From Fusarium oxysporum f. sp. lycopersici 4287 (lineage: Eukaryota; Ascomycota; Sordariomycetes; Hypocreales; Nectriaceae): a DNA stretch of 64,000 nt. Positions 44,504-56,775 of this stretch are shown one piece after another; position 1 is the stretch's first letter, and the number at the start of each line of letters is the position of its first letter. The notes under the pieces are model-generated. The model made no database searches. It saw nothing but the letters and a program-made list of their open reading frames with translations, and was not told the DNA's origin. The position numbers and the translations under genes are program-made. The DNA lies in the NCBI RefSeq assembly GCF_000149955.1, contig NC_030997.1, forward strand, positions 992,001-1,056,000, read 5' to 3'.

Positions 44504-44771
44504 AATGGAGGTTCTGCGAAGCCAGTCTATGGGAGACCTGTGACTTGTGAAACGCAATGGCGTTGAAGGTTGAGACATACTACAGCCAGTCCGCACGCGA
44601 AGCCATCGAGGTGATATAAGTAGGAAAAATGACGAAAAGGCAACAGCTCATATATTGATAGATCATCTGTCTTACTAACATCTCAGAGTTGGAGGATAGA
44701 CTGCGTTGAGCTTCCATCCAAACGTGCTCAAGCCTCCAAGCGCCGATCTGCCCAACGGACTCGAGGGCGCT

Positions 44772-46473
44772 TCAGACCTCCACTACATCCTTCTTCAGCC
44801 CATACTCGACGATACCCATCCTAGATTGCATAATTTCCAACTCCTCCTGACCTGCATGGTCACCGAAGATCTCGTCCATCTGCTCCAACGTCTTCCCCTT
44901 GGTCTCTGGGACCAGGAAGAACGCCCAAACAGCCGCGAGGAAACACCAAGACCCGAAGAAGATATAAACACCGAAACCGATACTCTCAATCATCGGGGGT
45001 GTTGCGACGCCCACAATGAAATTGAAGAGCCAGACTGTGGCTGTAGCAAGTGCTACTCCCTTGGACCTAGAGGCATTGGGAAAGACTTCCGCGGGAAGAG
45101 CCCAGCCCAATGGAGCATAGGAGACTCCGTAGATGAGGATGAAGCAAAAGGCCATTGCCACGGCAGCCCACCCTGCAGACGGATTGGAACTCCACTTGTC
45201 ATTGAATACACCCACTAAAACTGCCATGATGCCCCATGCTGTGCCACCTCCAATGCCGCCCCAGATAGCTAGTGGCCGTCGTCCAACTTTGTCGATGATG
45301 AAAAAGCAAACAGTCACTGCAACAAGTTGTAACATATTGAAGACACCAGACATGATCAAAGACATTTCAGAGGATTGACCCAAGGACTGAAAGAGTGTAG
45401 GGGCATAGTAGATGAATGCGTTGATGCCTGAAAGCTGCTGGAAGAAGGCCACTCCAACGGCGATGGAAGTTCGATGCCAGGACTTCTTCTGGAAAAGATC
45501 CTTCCAGCCAAGAGTCTCAAGCTTGAGGCCGCTGACACCTGGGTGTCGCTTCTCTTGCATGATCTTCTGCAGTGCCACTTCGTTGAGGATACCGATATGT
45601 TCTTTCTCAACGCGAGGGTCGGTTCTGGGGAGTCGACGTAGCCTTTCTAAGCTCTGCAGCGCAGCGTCTGATCGGTCAACAAGAGCAAGCCATCGTGGTG
45701 AGTAGGGAAAGAAGTGGATGCCGATACCGAGAATAGTGCTGCAGACCATCTGAAGACCAAACGGCAATCGGAAAGAGAGGTCACCGGGAAGATGGCGGGT
45801 AGCATAGGTGATCCAGAAAGATACGACCACGCCTAGAACACATGAGACAGACTCGAGGACAAGCAACGTTCCTCTCAGGTTGGGCGGTGCGATTTCTGAG
45901 ATGTAAATTGGTGCACCCTATTCTGTTAGTCATTATAACAAGACAAAGACGGCATCTGCATACCATTGCAAGCGTCCCAACGCCTATACCGCCTATAGTT
46001 CTTCCAGCCACCAGAATGCCGTAGGAGTTAGCTGCAGTCTGCATAATAGCGCCAATGTTGAAGATGACTACAACGATCGAAAGAGCCTTCTTGCGTGATA
46101 TTTTGTCGGCGAGCGTAGGCATGAAGAGACATCCGATGAAAGCCCCAAGCTCTAGCATGCCAGTCATGAAGCCTTTGCCAAACGCAGTCTCAGTGCGAGG
46201 GAATGCCTCGTGAAACTGGCTCATCACGTTGACGATGGAGATGACTCCTTGGTCGTAACCGAAAGAGAAGCCTCCCATGGATGCTAAGAAGGCAGCGCCG
46301 AAGATGTAGGGCGATTGGACGACACCGCGAATGCCACCTTTCCCATATGAGATCTCCTCATCTAAAAAAACGATGGGAGCATTGTTCGATAAAGCAGCGG
46401 GATCTTCAATGTTCTCGACTTGTGGGTGATCCTTGGGAGGATATCCACCAGGAGAAGGGCTCTCAGTAGACAT
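44772..46473 (-). CDS. Sugar-porter family MFS transporter
   Basis: Predicted 551-residue plasma-membrane transporter of the sugar porter family (Pfam PF00083). Exons 46473-45964 and 45917-44772, intron 46 bp. Signatures: GFSFGYDQGVIS in helix 1; loop 2-3 DKISRKKAL; the IYISEIAPPNLRGTLL signature that follows the junction; QQLSGINAFIYYAPT in helix 7; DKVGRRPL; and VPETKGKTLEQMDEIFG at the end of helix 12. An N-terminal cytoplasmic tail of about 50 residues is typical of fungal quinate, inositol or hexose porters; the substrate is not fixed by sequence. Two overlapping CreA-type motifs lie about 200 bp upstream of the start codon, which suggests carbon-source control. Confidence 0.88.
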
Positions 46474-47378
46474 TGTGCGAGTTTTGGAGCCAATGATGTT
46501 GAGTAAGGAGGCTGGTCAAAGACAAAGATGATGATTAATGCGATGAGGATAAGAAAGGCGAATTAAAAGAACAGCAGAGGGCATGATGATGATGTTATAT
46601 AGCCACCTGCTTCAGAAGAGACCACCATCGTAGTTGCGAGTCATGGAAAGTAACAAATCATGAAACGGTTTCGTTCCCCGCGGGGAAATTATCTGGGGAA
46701 GACCAAGGCGTTGAAGCTAAAGTGTCGGGATTTGTCTGAAATGATGGTGCGTTGCCTAATTCGGGGAATTCATTCCGCGGGTTTCAACTTTGTGGCTTCC
46801 CCAATTTTAGGCCAAGCCACTAGCATCACGACTTGGAGGCATGAATCCGATCTCAGCCAATGGGAAGCAGTACATTATCACTCGACAGTGGCATTGGTAC
46901 TAAAAGCGGACAACATTTCCCGATACCGTAGTTGGGGTATTGGCTCTCAACGCTGATGGTATCTGGAAGAACACAAGGCCCAATCATCTACTGATAAACA
47001 AAAATATTATGTTGTTCTAGAATTATTTGCAATCGGAGAGAAACCCGTTGGCAGACGGTCTCACAGCCGAAAAATGCGCATTTGTTGAGTTTACACGTAT
47101 GATTGACGTTCACGTACCTGGGTTTGACGATGCATGCATGAAATATTGGTACCATCGCATTATGGTTCAGCTTCCTTCTTTGGTCTTCAATGGCATCATA
47201 GAATGCTTCGGCAAAACTTGATCTTGAAGTTTACAATGCCAGTCTGGCCCCGTTAAGAAAATACAATAAATTTGTTTTTACTATTCTTGTTCAACCATCA
47301 GCCTCGGGTGAGGACGAGGCGGTGCAGCTAATGCCACGATTCTTGTGTAAGTAAGACCATTGTCTGGTTCTATAGCGG
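46474..47378. other. Promoter region of the transporter plus 3' flank of the dehydrogenase
   Basis: About 900 bp. It contains the palindromic GC-rich site described separately. Short open frames in it show no motif. Confidence 0.45.
46674..46698. promoter_or_regulatory. CreA-type candidate sites upstream of the sugar transporter
   Basis: A perfect 14-bp palindrome ttccccgcggggaa at 46674-46687 contains GCGGGG on each strand, matching the SYGGRG consensus of the carbon repressor CreA. A third match, CTGGGG, lies at 46693-46698. Location is about 200 bp before the ATG. Paired sites are the functional arrangement known from Aspergillus genes. Binding here is inference. Confidence 0.45.
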
Positions 47379-48619
47379 CTAGCCAGTCCATTTCAAGACT
47401 GGTTTAATGACTTTTCCACTCTTCATGTCGGCCATAGCCTTCTCATAATCCTTGATATCATAATATGCTATCAGCTTCTCCAGTGGCAGAAGGCCCTTGG
47501 CATGCATCTCGATGAGCTCAGGGATCAGCTAGTCGGAGACCAGTCAGTAACGGTAGGCTCAGATTAAGACAGGGCTAATACTCACAACCCCAGGGTTGCT
47601 ATCACCCTCAGAGCAACCCACGTACTCCTTGCCGTACGTGAGATGACTCATGATATCTATCTTAGCATGCGCGTTGCCTCCAGGTGCGCCAACTGTAGCT
47701 GCCCTGCCCCTCATTCCCAACGCAGCGACCATAGTTTCGACGATGGAGGGGACGCCAGTACAGTCAACTGCAAAGTCGACACCAAGAGGGGGGCAGATGT
47801 TCTTTATCGCCTTGATTATGTACTCCTGATCTGGACCGAGAACTCCATCCGTAGCACCTAACTCTTTGGCAAGTTCTAGTCGCTCTGGCTGCAGGTCAAT
47901 CGCTATGATTCTGCTGGCCTTCCGTGCCTTTGCAGCCATCACGGCAGCCAAGCCAACAGATCCCACGCCGAAAATCGCGATAGAGGTACCGGGCTTAACA
48001 TTCAAAGTATTGAACACAGCACCAACGCCTGTCTGGATGCCACATCCCAATGGCGCAAAGAGGTCCAGTGGTGTTTGTTGAGGAACCTTGACAATACTTG
48101 ATCGATGAACAATTGTTCGCGCCGCAAAGGAGCTTTGGCCGAAGAAGGTGCTGTAAATCGGTTGCCTCGTCCCATCTTTCATAATGGACATGGCAGCTGA
48201 TCCGTCCGGTCGCTTTCCACCGAAGTTGTAATTGTTGAAGCTGTAGCAATAGGCTGGGTGGTCTGATTTGCATCCAGGACATGAGCCACAGGATGAGAAG
48301 GATAGAAGGACTTTATCGCCGGGTGAGACAGAAGTAACATTTGCGCCTATCTCGAGAACAACGCCTCCTCCTGCAACGGTCATGATAGTTAGCATACGTA
48401 TCTGTGATGCAGCAGTCGACATGAGCTACCTTCGTGGCCAAGAACAGCATTCGGTGCGCATGGCAATTTACCACTTGCACAAGAAAGGTCAGTATGGCAG
48501 ACACCAGAGGCGTGGATCTCTATCAACGCTTCATCTGGTTGCAGAGAGTCCAAATAGACTTCCTTTAGTTCGAAGCTGCCATCCAAGGCTGGTGCAATAA
48601 GTGCTGTTGTCCGTGTCAT
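47379..48619 (-). CDS. Zinc-dependent alcohol dehydrogenase (MDR family)
   Basis: Predicted 374-residue medium-chain dehydrogenase. Exons 48619-48430, 48370-47586 and 47528-47379; introns 59 and 57 bp. Catalytic zinc ligands: GVCHTD (Cys) and LGHEG (His, Glu), the latter completed across the first intron. The structural zinc site is C-GS-C-PG-C then C in SCGSCPGCKSDHPAYC. The Rossmann motif GVGSVGLAAVMAAK lies near residue 205, followed by the acidic residue IAIDLQ that favours NAD. The layout is that of aryl-alcohol/benzyl-alcohol or class III-like ADHs rather than yeast ADH. It probably oxidises an alcohol to an aldehyde; its neighbours (P450, transporter, esterases) suggest a catabolic role. 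Candidate CreA sites lie upstream. Confidence 0.87.
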
Positions 48620-48952
48620 TTTCTCGTCGATGAACAATGTAACATATTATTTCAACATGGGAGAAACCCCCCGCATTATTAGGCTTTTGATGCGCTGGTT
48701 GCAAATCGCGGGGGTTACAGCGCTTTTCCGAGGCTACTTGCCGCTGGAAGATGCCGGTCGGAGACGATGTGGGGGCGGAATGGCGATCTCGAGTAACTCC
48801 GTTACTGGACTACCGACTACATAGTAGGGTTACTGGATTATGCGCCTGAGGGTTCGAGGTCTTTCTTAGATAATGGAGCGAAATGCTCGGGACGGTAGTG
48901 GAAACAATGGAATAGTTCTGGGATGACGAGAAGGTTCTAATCGACAGCTTGC
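48620..48952. promoter_or_regulatory. Promoter of the dehydrogenase with three CreA-type candidate sites
   Basis: SYGGRG matches at 48669-48674 (minus strand), 48708-48713 and 48769-48774, in about 150 bp before the ATG. GC-rich runs of this kind are absent from most other intergenic regions here. Inference of carbon repression only. Confidence 0.4.
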
Positions 48953-51262
48953 CTAGTGAATATGTACATTCTGAAACCCTGTGATCAAGTCATTGACTTG
49001 AAGCATACTCGTTTGATCATATCTCGTGAGAATCGGTTCGTGTGCTGAACCGCTCGCATCAGGCACCGTAGACTCAGGACTTCCGAATGAATCACTTGAA
49101 AGGCGATCAACCAGCAGTTTCCCCAGGAGCCAATATTCTGGAGAATGCCGCATAAAGCCTACCCTCCTCCATAGATTCTCCGTTGCCACATTATGTCTGT
49201 CAACCATGACATGTGGCGGTGAGAATGAGAATTCATCTGAGTATGTTTCCCAAGCTGATTTCCAATTATCGAGAGCGTTGCGAACTGCCTGTAGTTGATC
49301 ATGGCCACCAAAGGAGTTTTGGTGTTGAAATATCAGTGCATGGAAGGCTGTAACATGTATCAGAACAGTAGGGTAGTTGAGGCTTGTTTGGTAGTCTTAC
49401 CTGATACAACCGCGAAGAGGTTAAGGGGACCAAGATCAGCGAAGAGCCGTCGCATGTCACTCGAGAAAGATCTTCCACAAAAGCTCTCAACAACCTCACG
49501 AAAGGTTATGTTTCTTAACAGCGTGGATCGCAAGTGCCAGTTTTGTAGTTCTCGAGCGCATTCTGTTGATGTGCTGGCTTGGAAGGCTGCTTCAGGAAAT
49601 GCCATATGCATGCTCATTTCTTTGATGACCATCCTAGGAGGTAGGTTGTTGAAGATCACGAATGCATGGTCCAGAAGATATATCCAGAGAAAGGTACTTA
49701 AGTAAATGTCAGTTATTGGTCAACATGTATACGAAGCCTGTTTACCGTATCAGCTGCTCTCGTGCAGCAAAGTCTCTCCAATCAAATCTGTCATATAGGC
49801 ACGTAGAGTAATCCGGGTGCCTGGCAGACATAATACCAAAGTCTCTTGCCATCTGAACATTTATTAGTTGATGTGACCAGGAGAGACCGGATATCTTACA
49901 GATATGACAGTACTGAACCGGTATCGACGGATTCGTCGTTTGTTTGCCTCTGTTCCCTCCCATCCCTGGTAGAGACAAACCATATATGCTGCCTGCAGGG
50001 CTTGGATCTTCGAAATATTTTGGATCGGATTCAGCAACAGGGTGTCCTGGTTGTTTAGAGGGTCGTTGCAAAAGTCGTCATCAGTAAAGACGATTTCTTC
50101 GACACAGTTGAACCAGATCTTCGCTTGTTCGTTATCAGTCTTGCTAGGTGACACACTCGCACCTATTGACGTTAAGATTTATCCTTCAGAGATAGCTTTA
50201 GGGTTACATACCTATCAATGCCATGCAAGCCACAAGGATTGACTTCGAGGTCACTGGGTCAAAAGTAGGCCGGTGCACGAAGTTGACGTTAGGGTGCCAT
50301 ATATGCCAGAAGAGGGAAAGATATTTCCGTAAATTATGCGGAGAAAAGAATTGGATACAGGTCTGTTCTAGGACCGTCGACCATTCTAGCTCGACGACGC
50401 TGTTTCGAGGTTTGACGGTAACGACTTCTTTGATGTCTAGAAGTATTTGGTGAGTTTGGATGATGAGAGGGTCATGGAGATCTAATGGTTGCGGTCGCGG
50501 AAGATCCCTTGATGAGCCATTGAGGTGTACAAGCTCGTCTAATTCCGTAGTAAGGCAACCCTGGCCTTCGCCTGGTCGGTGAGATGCCTCAACCTGCACT
50601 CGCTGTTCAAATGTCCCGCAGTCAAATGAGCCCACCAGCCCAGATCTTCTCGTGAAATTGTCGAGAAAGTGAAAGGTGTAATTGTCTAGGTGCGTTTGGG
50701 GACTGGTCGGCATTATCTGAAAATGACCGGCAGCGAGGTTGATGAAGTCCAACCAGTCTTGATTGTTATCTGATCCTTGGAGCATATCAGAGACTGAAGT
50801 ATAGTTGCCAAGATAGTCGAATAGCGTGTCATCTCCAAACACCACGGTCGGTAGGTTGGTTTCGTCATCATATTGCTTCTCATCCTGGCCTACGAGCAAG
50901 TTGCTTTCTGTTACTACACCGTTACTGAAGGAGTAAATACATTGGACCGACTTCCGACGACAATGTTCGCATGGCTGGCCAGTGCTACAGGCCTTCTTCT
51001 GCTGAACGCAGAGGTCGCATGCTCGTCGGCTGCTGGACGCTGTAGCCGATACCTCCCCGGTCCTGACTTTGGTCTGGCAGGCTAGAGCATGTCGCTTGAG
51101 TACATCCGCTCGTTGGTATGATTGGCCACAGAAGCTACATCTGTGAGGTCGGAGGCTAGTGTGGGATGCAGCGTGACGCTGGAGGTGTTCTCGTCGTTTG
51201 TACGTCTTGCTACAGCGGGGACACGCAAACCCGGCCCCTGAGGATGATGCGTTGTCAGACAT
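48953..51262 (-). CDS. Transcription factor with two C2H2 zinc fingers and a Zn2Cys6 cluster
   Basis: Predicted 703-residue regulator. Exons 51262-50212, 50162-49900, 49852-49746, 49696-49401 and 49347-48953; introns 47-53 bp, all in phase. The N-terminus has two consecutive C2H2 fingers (CPRCSKTYKRREHLQRHAASH and CSFCGQSYQRADVLKRHALAC, the second ending in C rather than H), followed at about residue 80 by a Zn2Cys6 cluster, C-DL-C-VQQKKA-C and C-EH-C-RRKSVQ-C. The large C-terminal part matches the fungal-specific transcription factor domain, with HNLRKYLSLFWHIWHPNVNFVHRPTFDP and QALQAAYMVCLYQGW. Such C2H2-plus-Zn2Cys6 proteins are a recognised but less common fungal class. It lies between the dehydrogenase and a divergent P450 and is a plausible local regulator. 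Confidence 0.86.
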
Positions 51263-51686
51263 TGTCGGATGTCAATGTGGGTGGATTGGATTGTGACGAG
51301 GGAAAGATGTAGCTTTGATGGGACAAAGATGATGCAACTCCGCATTCCGGTTTCGATCCCGGTTTAGGTTTTCAGATCGCGGGGAAGTGGGGCTGTGCTC
51401 CGTGGAGGAAACGGGGCCAGTCGGAGTCCTTGTGGGAGGCGAATGAGAGCTCAGAAGTTGGTCAACCACTGCTTTGGGTAGTTGGAGACAAGGGCCAACA
51501 TGATCAATCAAGACGGGTCAGGAGAAGGTGTGGCGTCTATAGCTATCCCACATAGTTCCGCTGCAAGACTCGACACTGGGCGATTGTGAGACGCATCTTA
51601 TATAAAGGCAGATGAATGAAATGATTGCAATTTGCTTCCAGCTCACGAAACAATTGGATTCACTTTTTCACTCACATTTCTCCATT
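51263..51686. promoter_or_regulatory. Divergent promoter between the regulator and the second P450
   Basis: About 420 bp shared by the two genes. A TATA-like tatataaa at 51599-51606 is 81-88 bp before the P450 ATG at 51687. Because transcription would begin downstream of 51612, the in-frame upstream ATGs at 51612 and 51621 are probably not in the message, which supports 51687 as the start. Confidence 0.5.
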
Positions 51687-53427
51687 ATGCTGACCGTACA
51701 ATTATTTTGGGTCGCTCTCGCTGCGATCTTCGTACGTCTGCTGTTCACTGGTAGAAGACCCAAGAATTATCCACCTGGACCTCCTACACTGCCGATCCTT
51801 GGAAACATTCACTTGGTACAGCCTTCTTCACAGAATTTGCAAACACTCTTACTGATAGTATCAGATGCCCACAAAAGATGCCCATCTGCAATTCCGTAAG
51901 TGGGCAGACGAGTATGGGCCTGTTTATAGTCTCATTCTGGGCACTAAGCCTTTCATTGTCTTGTCAAGCGCCCAAGCTGTCAAGGATCTGCTCGATAAGA
52001 AGAGTGCACTCTACTCTGACCGACAAGAAATGTACGTTGGGCAGATTCTTGGCAGCGGTGGTCTCAGACTTCTGATGATGGTTCGTCATTCTCGACCCCA
52101 ACCTTTACCTACAATGACACTAACAGTTATTTCCTTCCTCAGGGATATGGACCAACATGGAGATCAGTAAGTCACCCTTGAGTGGTTTAGCTACGATATA
52201 GCCTAACACAGTCTTAAGTTCCGCAAACTGGTACACTCGCTGCTCAACGTCACCACAGCCAGGAGCTACGTGCCCTACCAAGACCTCGAGAACAAGCAAA
52301 TGCTATATGAGATGATCGTTCAACCCGATCAATTCCTCCAGAGTATTCGACGATACTCCAACGCACTCACAACAACCATGGTATTTGGCTGGCGCTCGCC
52401 TATCTATCGAGACCCCAAGCTCATGCAGCTCTTCGACGGCTTTGCTGAGTTTGCCGAGATCAATCAAACCGGTATCGCTGCCCTCCTTGACTCGTTCCCC
52501 GTACTTAGGAAGCTGCCTGACTTTCTCTTGCCCGTGCAGAGGAAAGCCAAGGAGCTTCATAAGAAGGAAAAGGATCTCTACATGAGTCATTGGCTTAAGG
52601 CGAAGCAGGACATCGCAGATGGCTCTATTAAGCCATGTTTCTGTGTTGGATTAGCCGAAGCGCAAGAGAAGGAAAAGTTTGATGATGCGCAAGCTGCTTA
52701 TATCTCTGGGACTCTCCTTGAAGCGGGTTCAGACACAACATCTAGCACCCTGTATGCCTTTGTGCAGGCAATGCTTCTTTATCCTGAGATCCAGCGAAAG
52801 GCTCAGGACGAAATCGACAAAGTAGTTGGTAAGCGCATGCCAACTATGGATGACGAGCAGAGCCTTCAGTATGTCCGCGCATGCATGAAAGAGACATTGC
52901 GATGGATGCCGACAACCATCCTCGGTGCTGTTCCTCATGCTGTCACGCAGGACGATACATACAACGGATATCTTATCCCCAAGGGCGCAGGTGTTCTCAA
53001 CAATGTCTGGGGTATTCATATGGATCCTGAGCGTCATCCCAACCCTCGCCAGTTCAACCCTGACAGGTACCGGGATGACTTCCAGAGCTTGGCAGACGCC
53101 GCAGCCAACCCAGACGCGTCAAAACGGGATCAGTTCACTTTTGGCGCAGGCCGTCGTATTTGCCCTGGAATTCACGTTGCCGAACGAAGCTTATTCCTGG
53201 GCATTTCACGGATCCTATGGGCATTTAATATTAAGCCTACTGTGGATAAGAACGGCAAGCCCGTTTTGCCAGATCCAGATAAGCTGACTCAAGGCTTCGT
53301 ATGCATGCCCGAGGAATTTCCAGCTAGAATCATTCCAAGGTCTGAGGAAAAGAAGGCTCAGGTGATCGAGAGTTGGAAGAAGGCTGAGAAAGATGTCCTG
53401 GATCCTGAGACGAAGCAGTGGCGTTAG
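51687..53427 (+). CDS. Cytochrome P450 monooxygenase (CYP64/CYP620-like group)
   Basis: Predicted 525-residue microsomal P450. Exons 51687-51815, 51865-52080, 52143-52166 (24 bp) and 52219-53427; introns 49-62 bp. An N-terminal anchor (LFWVALAAIFVRLLF) precedes the PPGPPTLPILGN hinge. Conserved motifs: I-helix LEAGSDTTSST, K-helix KETLRWMP, NPDRY and the heme loop FTFGAGRRICPGIHVAE. The type with PKNYPPGPPTLPILGN and WGIHMDPERHPNPRQFNPDR is typical of fungal families often named after O-methylsterigmatocystin oxidoreductase or phenol-hydroxylating P450s; the substrate is not defined. The gene is divergent from the two-finger-type regulator and convergent with a secreted esterase, which argues for a common unit. 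Confidence 0.87.
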
Positions 53428-53577
53428 AGAATGTTCTCAATTAATAATTATGTATCTATCAAGTTTTCATAGTTGACTAAAGTCAATCATCAAGAATGGC
53501 ACTGCAGCATTGCTTCATCATGTGTCCCAACACTATTCATATCTCGGAGGCAGATCGTAATCTATATGTATATAAGT

Positions 53578-55412
53578 TTAGGCAGAGCCCAAGAGCTCCT
53601 CGACAAGACCAGCGACGGACTGGACGACGGGGTACTTAGGGAAGTTGGGCTTGTAGACCTGGGACATGTCAGTGTTGTGTCTTGTAAAAATGATAAGGTA
53701 TGGGCACTTACAGCCTGGCAGACAGCGTTGAACTCGCTGCGGGGAGCCTTGCCACGGGCAAGCTCGTCACCGGGAACTCCAAGCTTGACCACCTCCTCGG
53801 CCTTGTCAACGGTATCCCAGCCAGGTCCGGCAGCGGGGTTCTTGATCCACTGAACAAACCAGTTGTGGATAGAATCGGCAAGAGCCTGCTGAGCCTTGGT
53901 GACACCCTGAAGAGCGGCAAAGCACTCATTACCACCGTGGAAGAAAGGAACCTCAGTACCGTGGGTAGGAGCAGTGTTGGGGGGTCCAACGACGTTATCG
54001 TACTTGCCGAAGAAGCGGTAGACCCAGGTCTTCTGCTGCTCACTTCGCATGTCGAGGAGATAGTCAACGGGGCAGTTGAAGCGGGCATCACCGTACTGGA
54101 TACCGCTGCGGAGAGACTCGGTGGCGTAGTCGTTGGGGTTGTATGCCTGGATCAGAGACTCATCGGGGATATGAGCGCTATCGGCATCGAAAGTGTTGAT
54201 CCAAGAGCTGAAGTTGCTGTTCTCAGCGCCGTAGACGAGGCTGAAGATGGTACCCTCTCCGTTGGAGGTACCAGTCAGCATGGGGACATGGGAAGGATAG
54301 TTTCCGGCAGCGAAACGGGCAGAGTAGTCAGAGAAGCGGGTGATATCGTCAACAACGGGAGTGAACCAAGTGTTGAAGGTGGAGTTGAAGTTCTTGGTCT
54401 GGAAGTCAAGGATGTCCTTGTTGCGGAGACAGTCGAGCTGACCGTTGCCGCCCTTGGGGCAGCCAACTTCCTCGGCGACAGCGTTAAGAGCCTCATCAAC
54501 GGGAGCGTAAGCGGGGCCGGACATGGCGTTGGCGCTCATCTCGACGGCACCCTTGAGGAAGGTGTTGGGGTTGTTCCATAGGTAGTGATCGACCTGGACA
54601 CCACCAGAAGAGTGACCACCAAAGACAATATGGTCAGGGTTACCTCCAAAGGCTGCATAAACGTTAGTCAAGTTTTGCATGTGATCGATAAGCGTGAAAC
54701 ATACCCCTGATGTTCTTGTGGACCCAGTCAAGAGCCTTCTCGACATCCAAAATGCTAAAGTTCTGTGTCTCATCAGGGTTGGCGCTCGTCAACTCAGAAG
54801 AATGAGGCGAAGCAAAGATGCTCTCGCGGGTGTTGAAGTTGACGTAAACAACTCCATTGCGAGCAAAGTTTGTGCCTTGGATCTGGGGGTTGCTGCTGGA
54901 GCCAGTGACCATAGCACCGCCATACATGTAAACGAATACCTAGTGGGTGTCAGTTTGTGTCTCGGAATATTATGCGGGAGGGTAGGGTAAGGCTGACAGG
55001 CAAGTTCTTGCCCTTGGATGGGGCCCAGATGTTAAGGTTCAGACAATCCTCATCTTGACGAGTAAAGGCATCGTTTGAGATGGCTTGAGGACATGTCGCA
55101 CCATATGACGTAGCCTGGAACTTGGAACGAGACTCGGGAAGATCCTGAGGAGCCTTCCATCTACACCAGTGTCAGCTCATCAAAATGTGAAACAAACAAT
55201 TAGATGACCTACCTGTTTTGGCCACCAGTGGAAGCAGCAAAAGGAACACCAAGATAAACGGCGTTACAGTGCTTGTCACGGAAACCTTGAATGTCACCCT
55301 GAGGAAGAGCAGCTTGCGGAATTGGAGGACAGGGAGGCTTCGCAGTCACAGGGACAAGACACGTGGCGGCCAGGATTAAACCTGTTGTTGTGAACATGCT
55401 GCTGAGGCCCAT
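53578..55412 (-). CDS. Secreted type-B carboxylesterase (cholinesterase-like)
   Basis: Predicted 539-residue esterase. Exons 55412-55213, 55160-54998, 54939-54705, 54652-53712 and 53658-53578. A signal peptide is visible (FTTTGLILAATCLVPVTA followed by KPPCPP). Typical landmarks: EDCLNLNIWAP, the oxyanion region VYMYGGAMV, the nucleophile motif FGGHSSGGVQVD (Ser in G-H-S-S-G), and the catalytic-His region near VPFFHGGNECF. Sequons such as NST and NFS suggest glycosylation. The intron 54940-54997 has an unusual donor, gtcagc. Codon use is strongly C/G-ending and leaves long antisense open frames. Substrates are unknown; this class takes plant and lipid esters. The last exon encodes only 26 residues. 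Confidence 0.85.
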
Positions 55413-56775
55413 GGTGAGGAATGTGATGAGACGGGACGGGAAAAGGTGAAGATCGACTGAGACACGAGAAAAGCTTGAAGAATGAGTGGACAGAAGTTCC
55501 CGCAGCTTTTGGTTTTTATCACCAAAAGATGCTTGCTATTATTCGATTCGCCTATATCAGAGACGAAGAATTTCCGAGCGGCGGACGCTTAGCTACAATG
55601 AGACGTCTGAGCGGTCTCGGCAGTGGAACCAAGGCCCTTTAGTGCTGGGGGCTTCTAACTGTATTTAGTAGGACACAGCCGGAACATGCACTATAATAGA
55701 GTTTCGCGGAACGTGCACCGGTCGATTTTGTCATGCATGATCCGAGTCATGGATCCAGAATGCCTGTAAAATCTCGACTTGGGGAAAAAAAAAAAAGATG
55801 TTGGGTAATAAAAAAAGGGGCTCACGGGAAGAACGGGAGGCTGGTGAGACTATTGAAAAGAAACGCCGGATATACTGCGTAGGGCAGAAGTTGAGCGGCT
55901 TCACGGCCAACTCTGTTAGTTGCAAGCCATTGCCGTTGATAGCATCACAGTGGGCATTTTACGCTGATCTTTTGATGCCAGATGGATCCGAGGCTCAATG
56001 AGAGATCCCACATCGCTTATCCATCAGTGCAAAATGACAGAATTTGTGGATTGACAGCTCCTTGATGGTTGAGATTGTTCTCCACGATAGGAATTGATCG
56101 GCCAAGCTGCCCCTGGTCAATCGCAACAGTGCCAGTTCGCCGACCGAGCTTGATAATCAAGCACAGATCTCTCGCATCGGATTGGAACCCTTACGACGAT
56201 CCTCCGACGCACATCCCGAAGCAGAAGGTTACGGGAATCCCTCTCGGCGCCGACAAACCACGTCCCTTGCATATCAGCCAATCCAGACACCCGGACGTCA
56301 GCCCAATTGCCTTACTGCTAATTCCGCTCAATGTCACTTGAGTCATAATATTAGAAACCAAGACACTAATGAATAATACCTTACGAGATATAGCCATAGC
56401 CAATATTTGTGCGGAGTGTCCACCTTGTTGTTCCGAGGTTTTTCTTTCCGCGCCACTAGTTCAGGTGCACAAGTCTGGTTGGAAACATGACTGGATATCG
56501 CCGCGCAAAATCCACATTTGGTGCCCTTTTGACTTCGGAGCTAGAGACAAGTCTGTCAGGACTCTCCACAGAAGTAACGGCTTCTGGAATCTCACTCTGA
56601 CAATCTCTTACACAATGAGCTGATACCAAGGACCGAGTCCACGGGTCCTGTTGATCAGGGGGGTTTGGGGTTTGGGCTCCGGATCCTTCGGTAGGAAATA
56701 AGTCTTGCTGCATTCCCACCTTGCCTTGCATTTTGTGCTAGGTTGTTTTGCAGATCAGATCAGACCAACGTCGCA
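55413..56775. other. Intergenic region
   Basis: About 1.36 kb divergent between the esterase and the seven-helix protein. A 12-base A run follows gggg near 55785, and a second A run near 55810. Short open frames on the plus strand have no motif. Confidence 0.4.

Noticed and set aside
51612..51686. Longer N-terminus for the second P450 from ATG 51612
   Set aside because: It would add 25 residues before the membrane anchor and lies only a few bases after the TATA element, upstream of the likely transcription start.
53700..54581. 293-codon plus-strand open frame
   Set aside because: Antisense shadow of the type-B esterase exon; composition reflects its strong C/G third-position bias and no motif is present.
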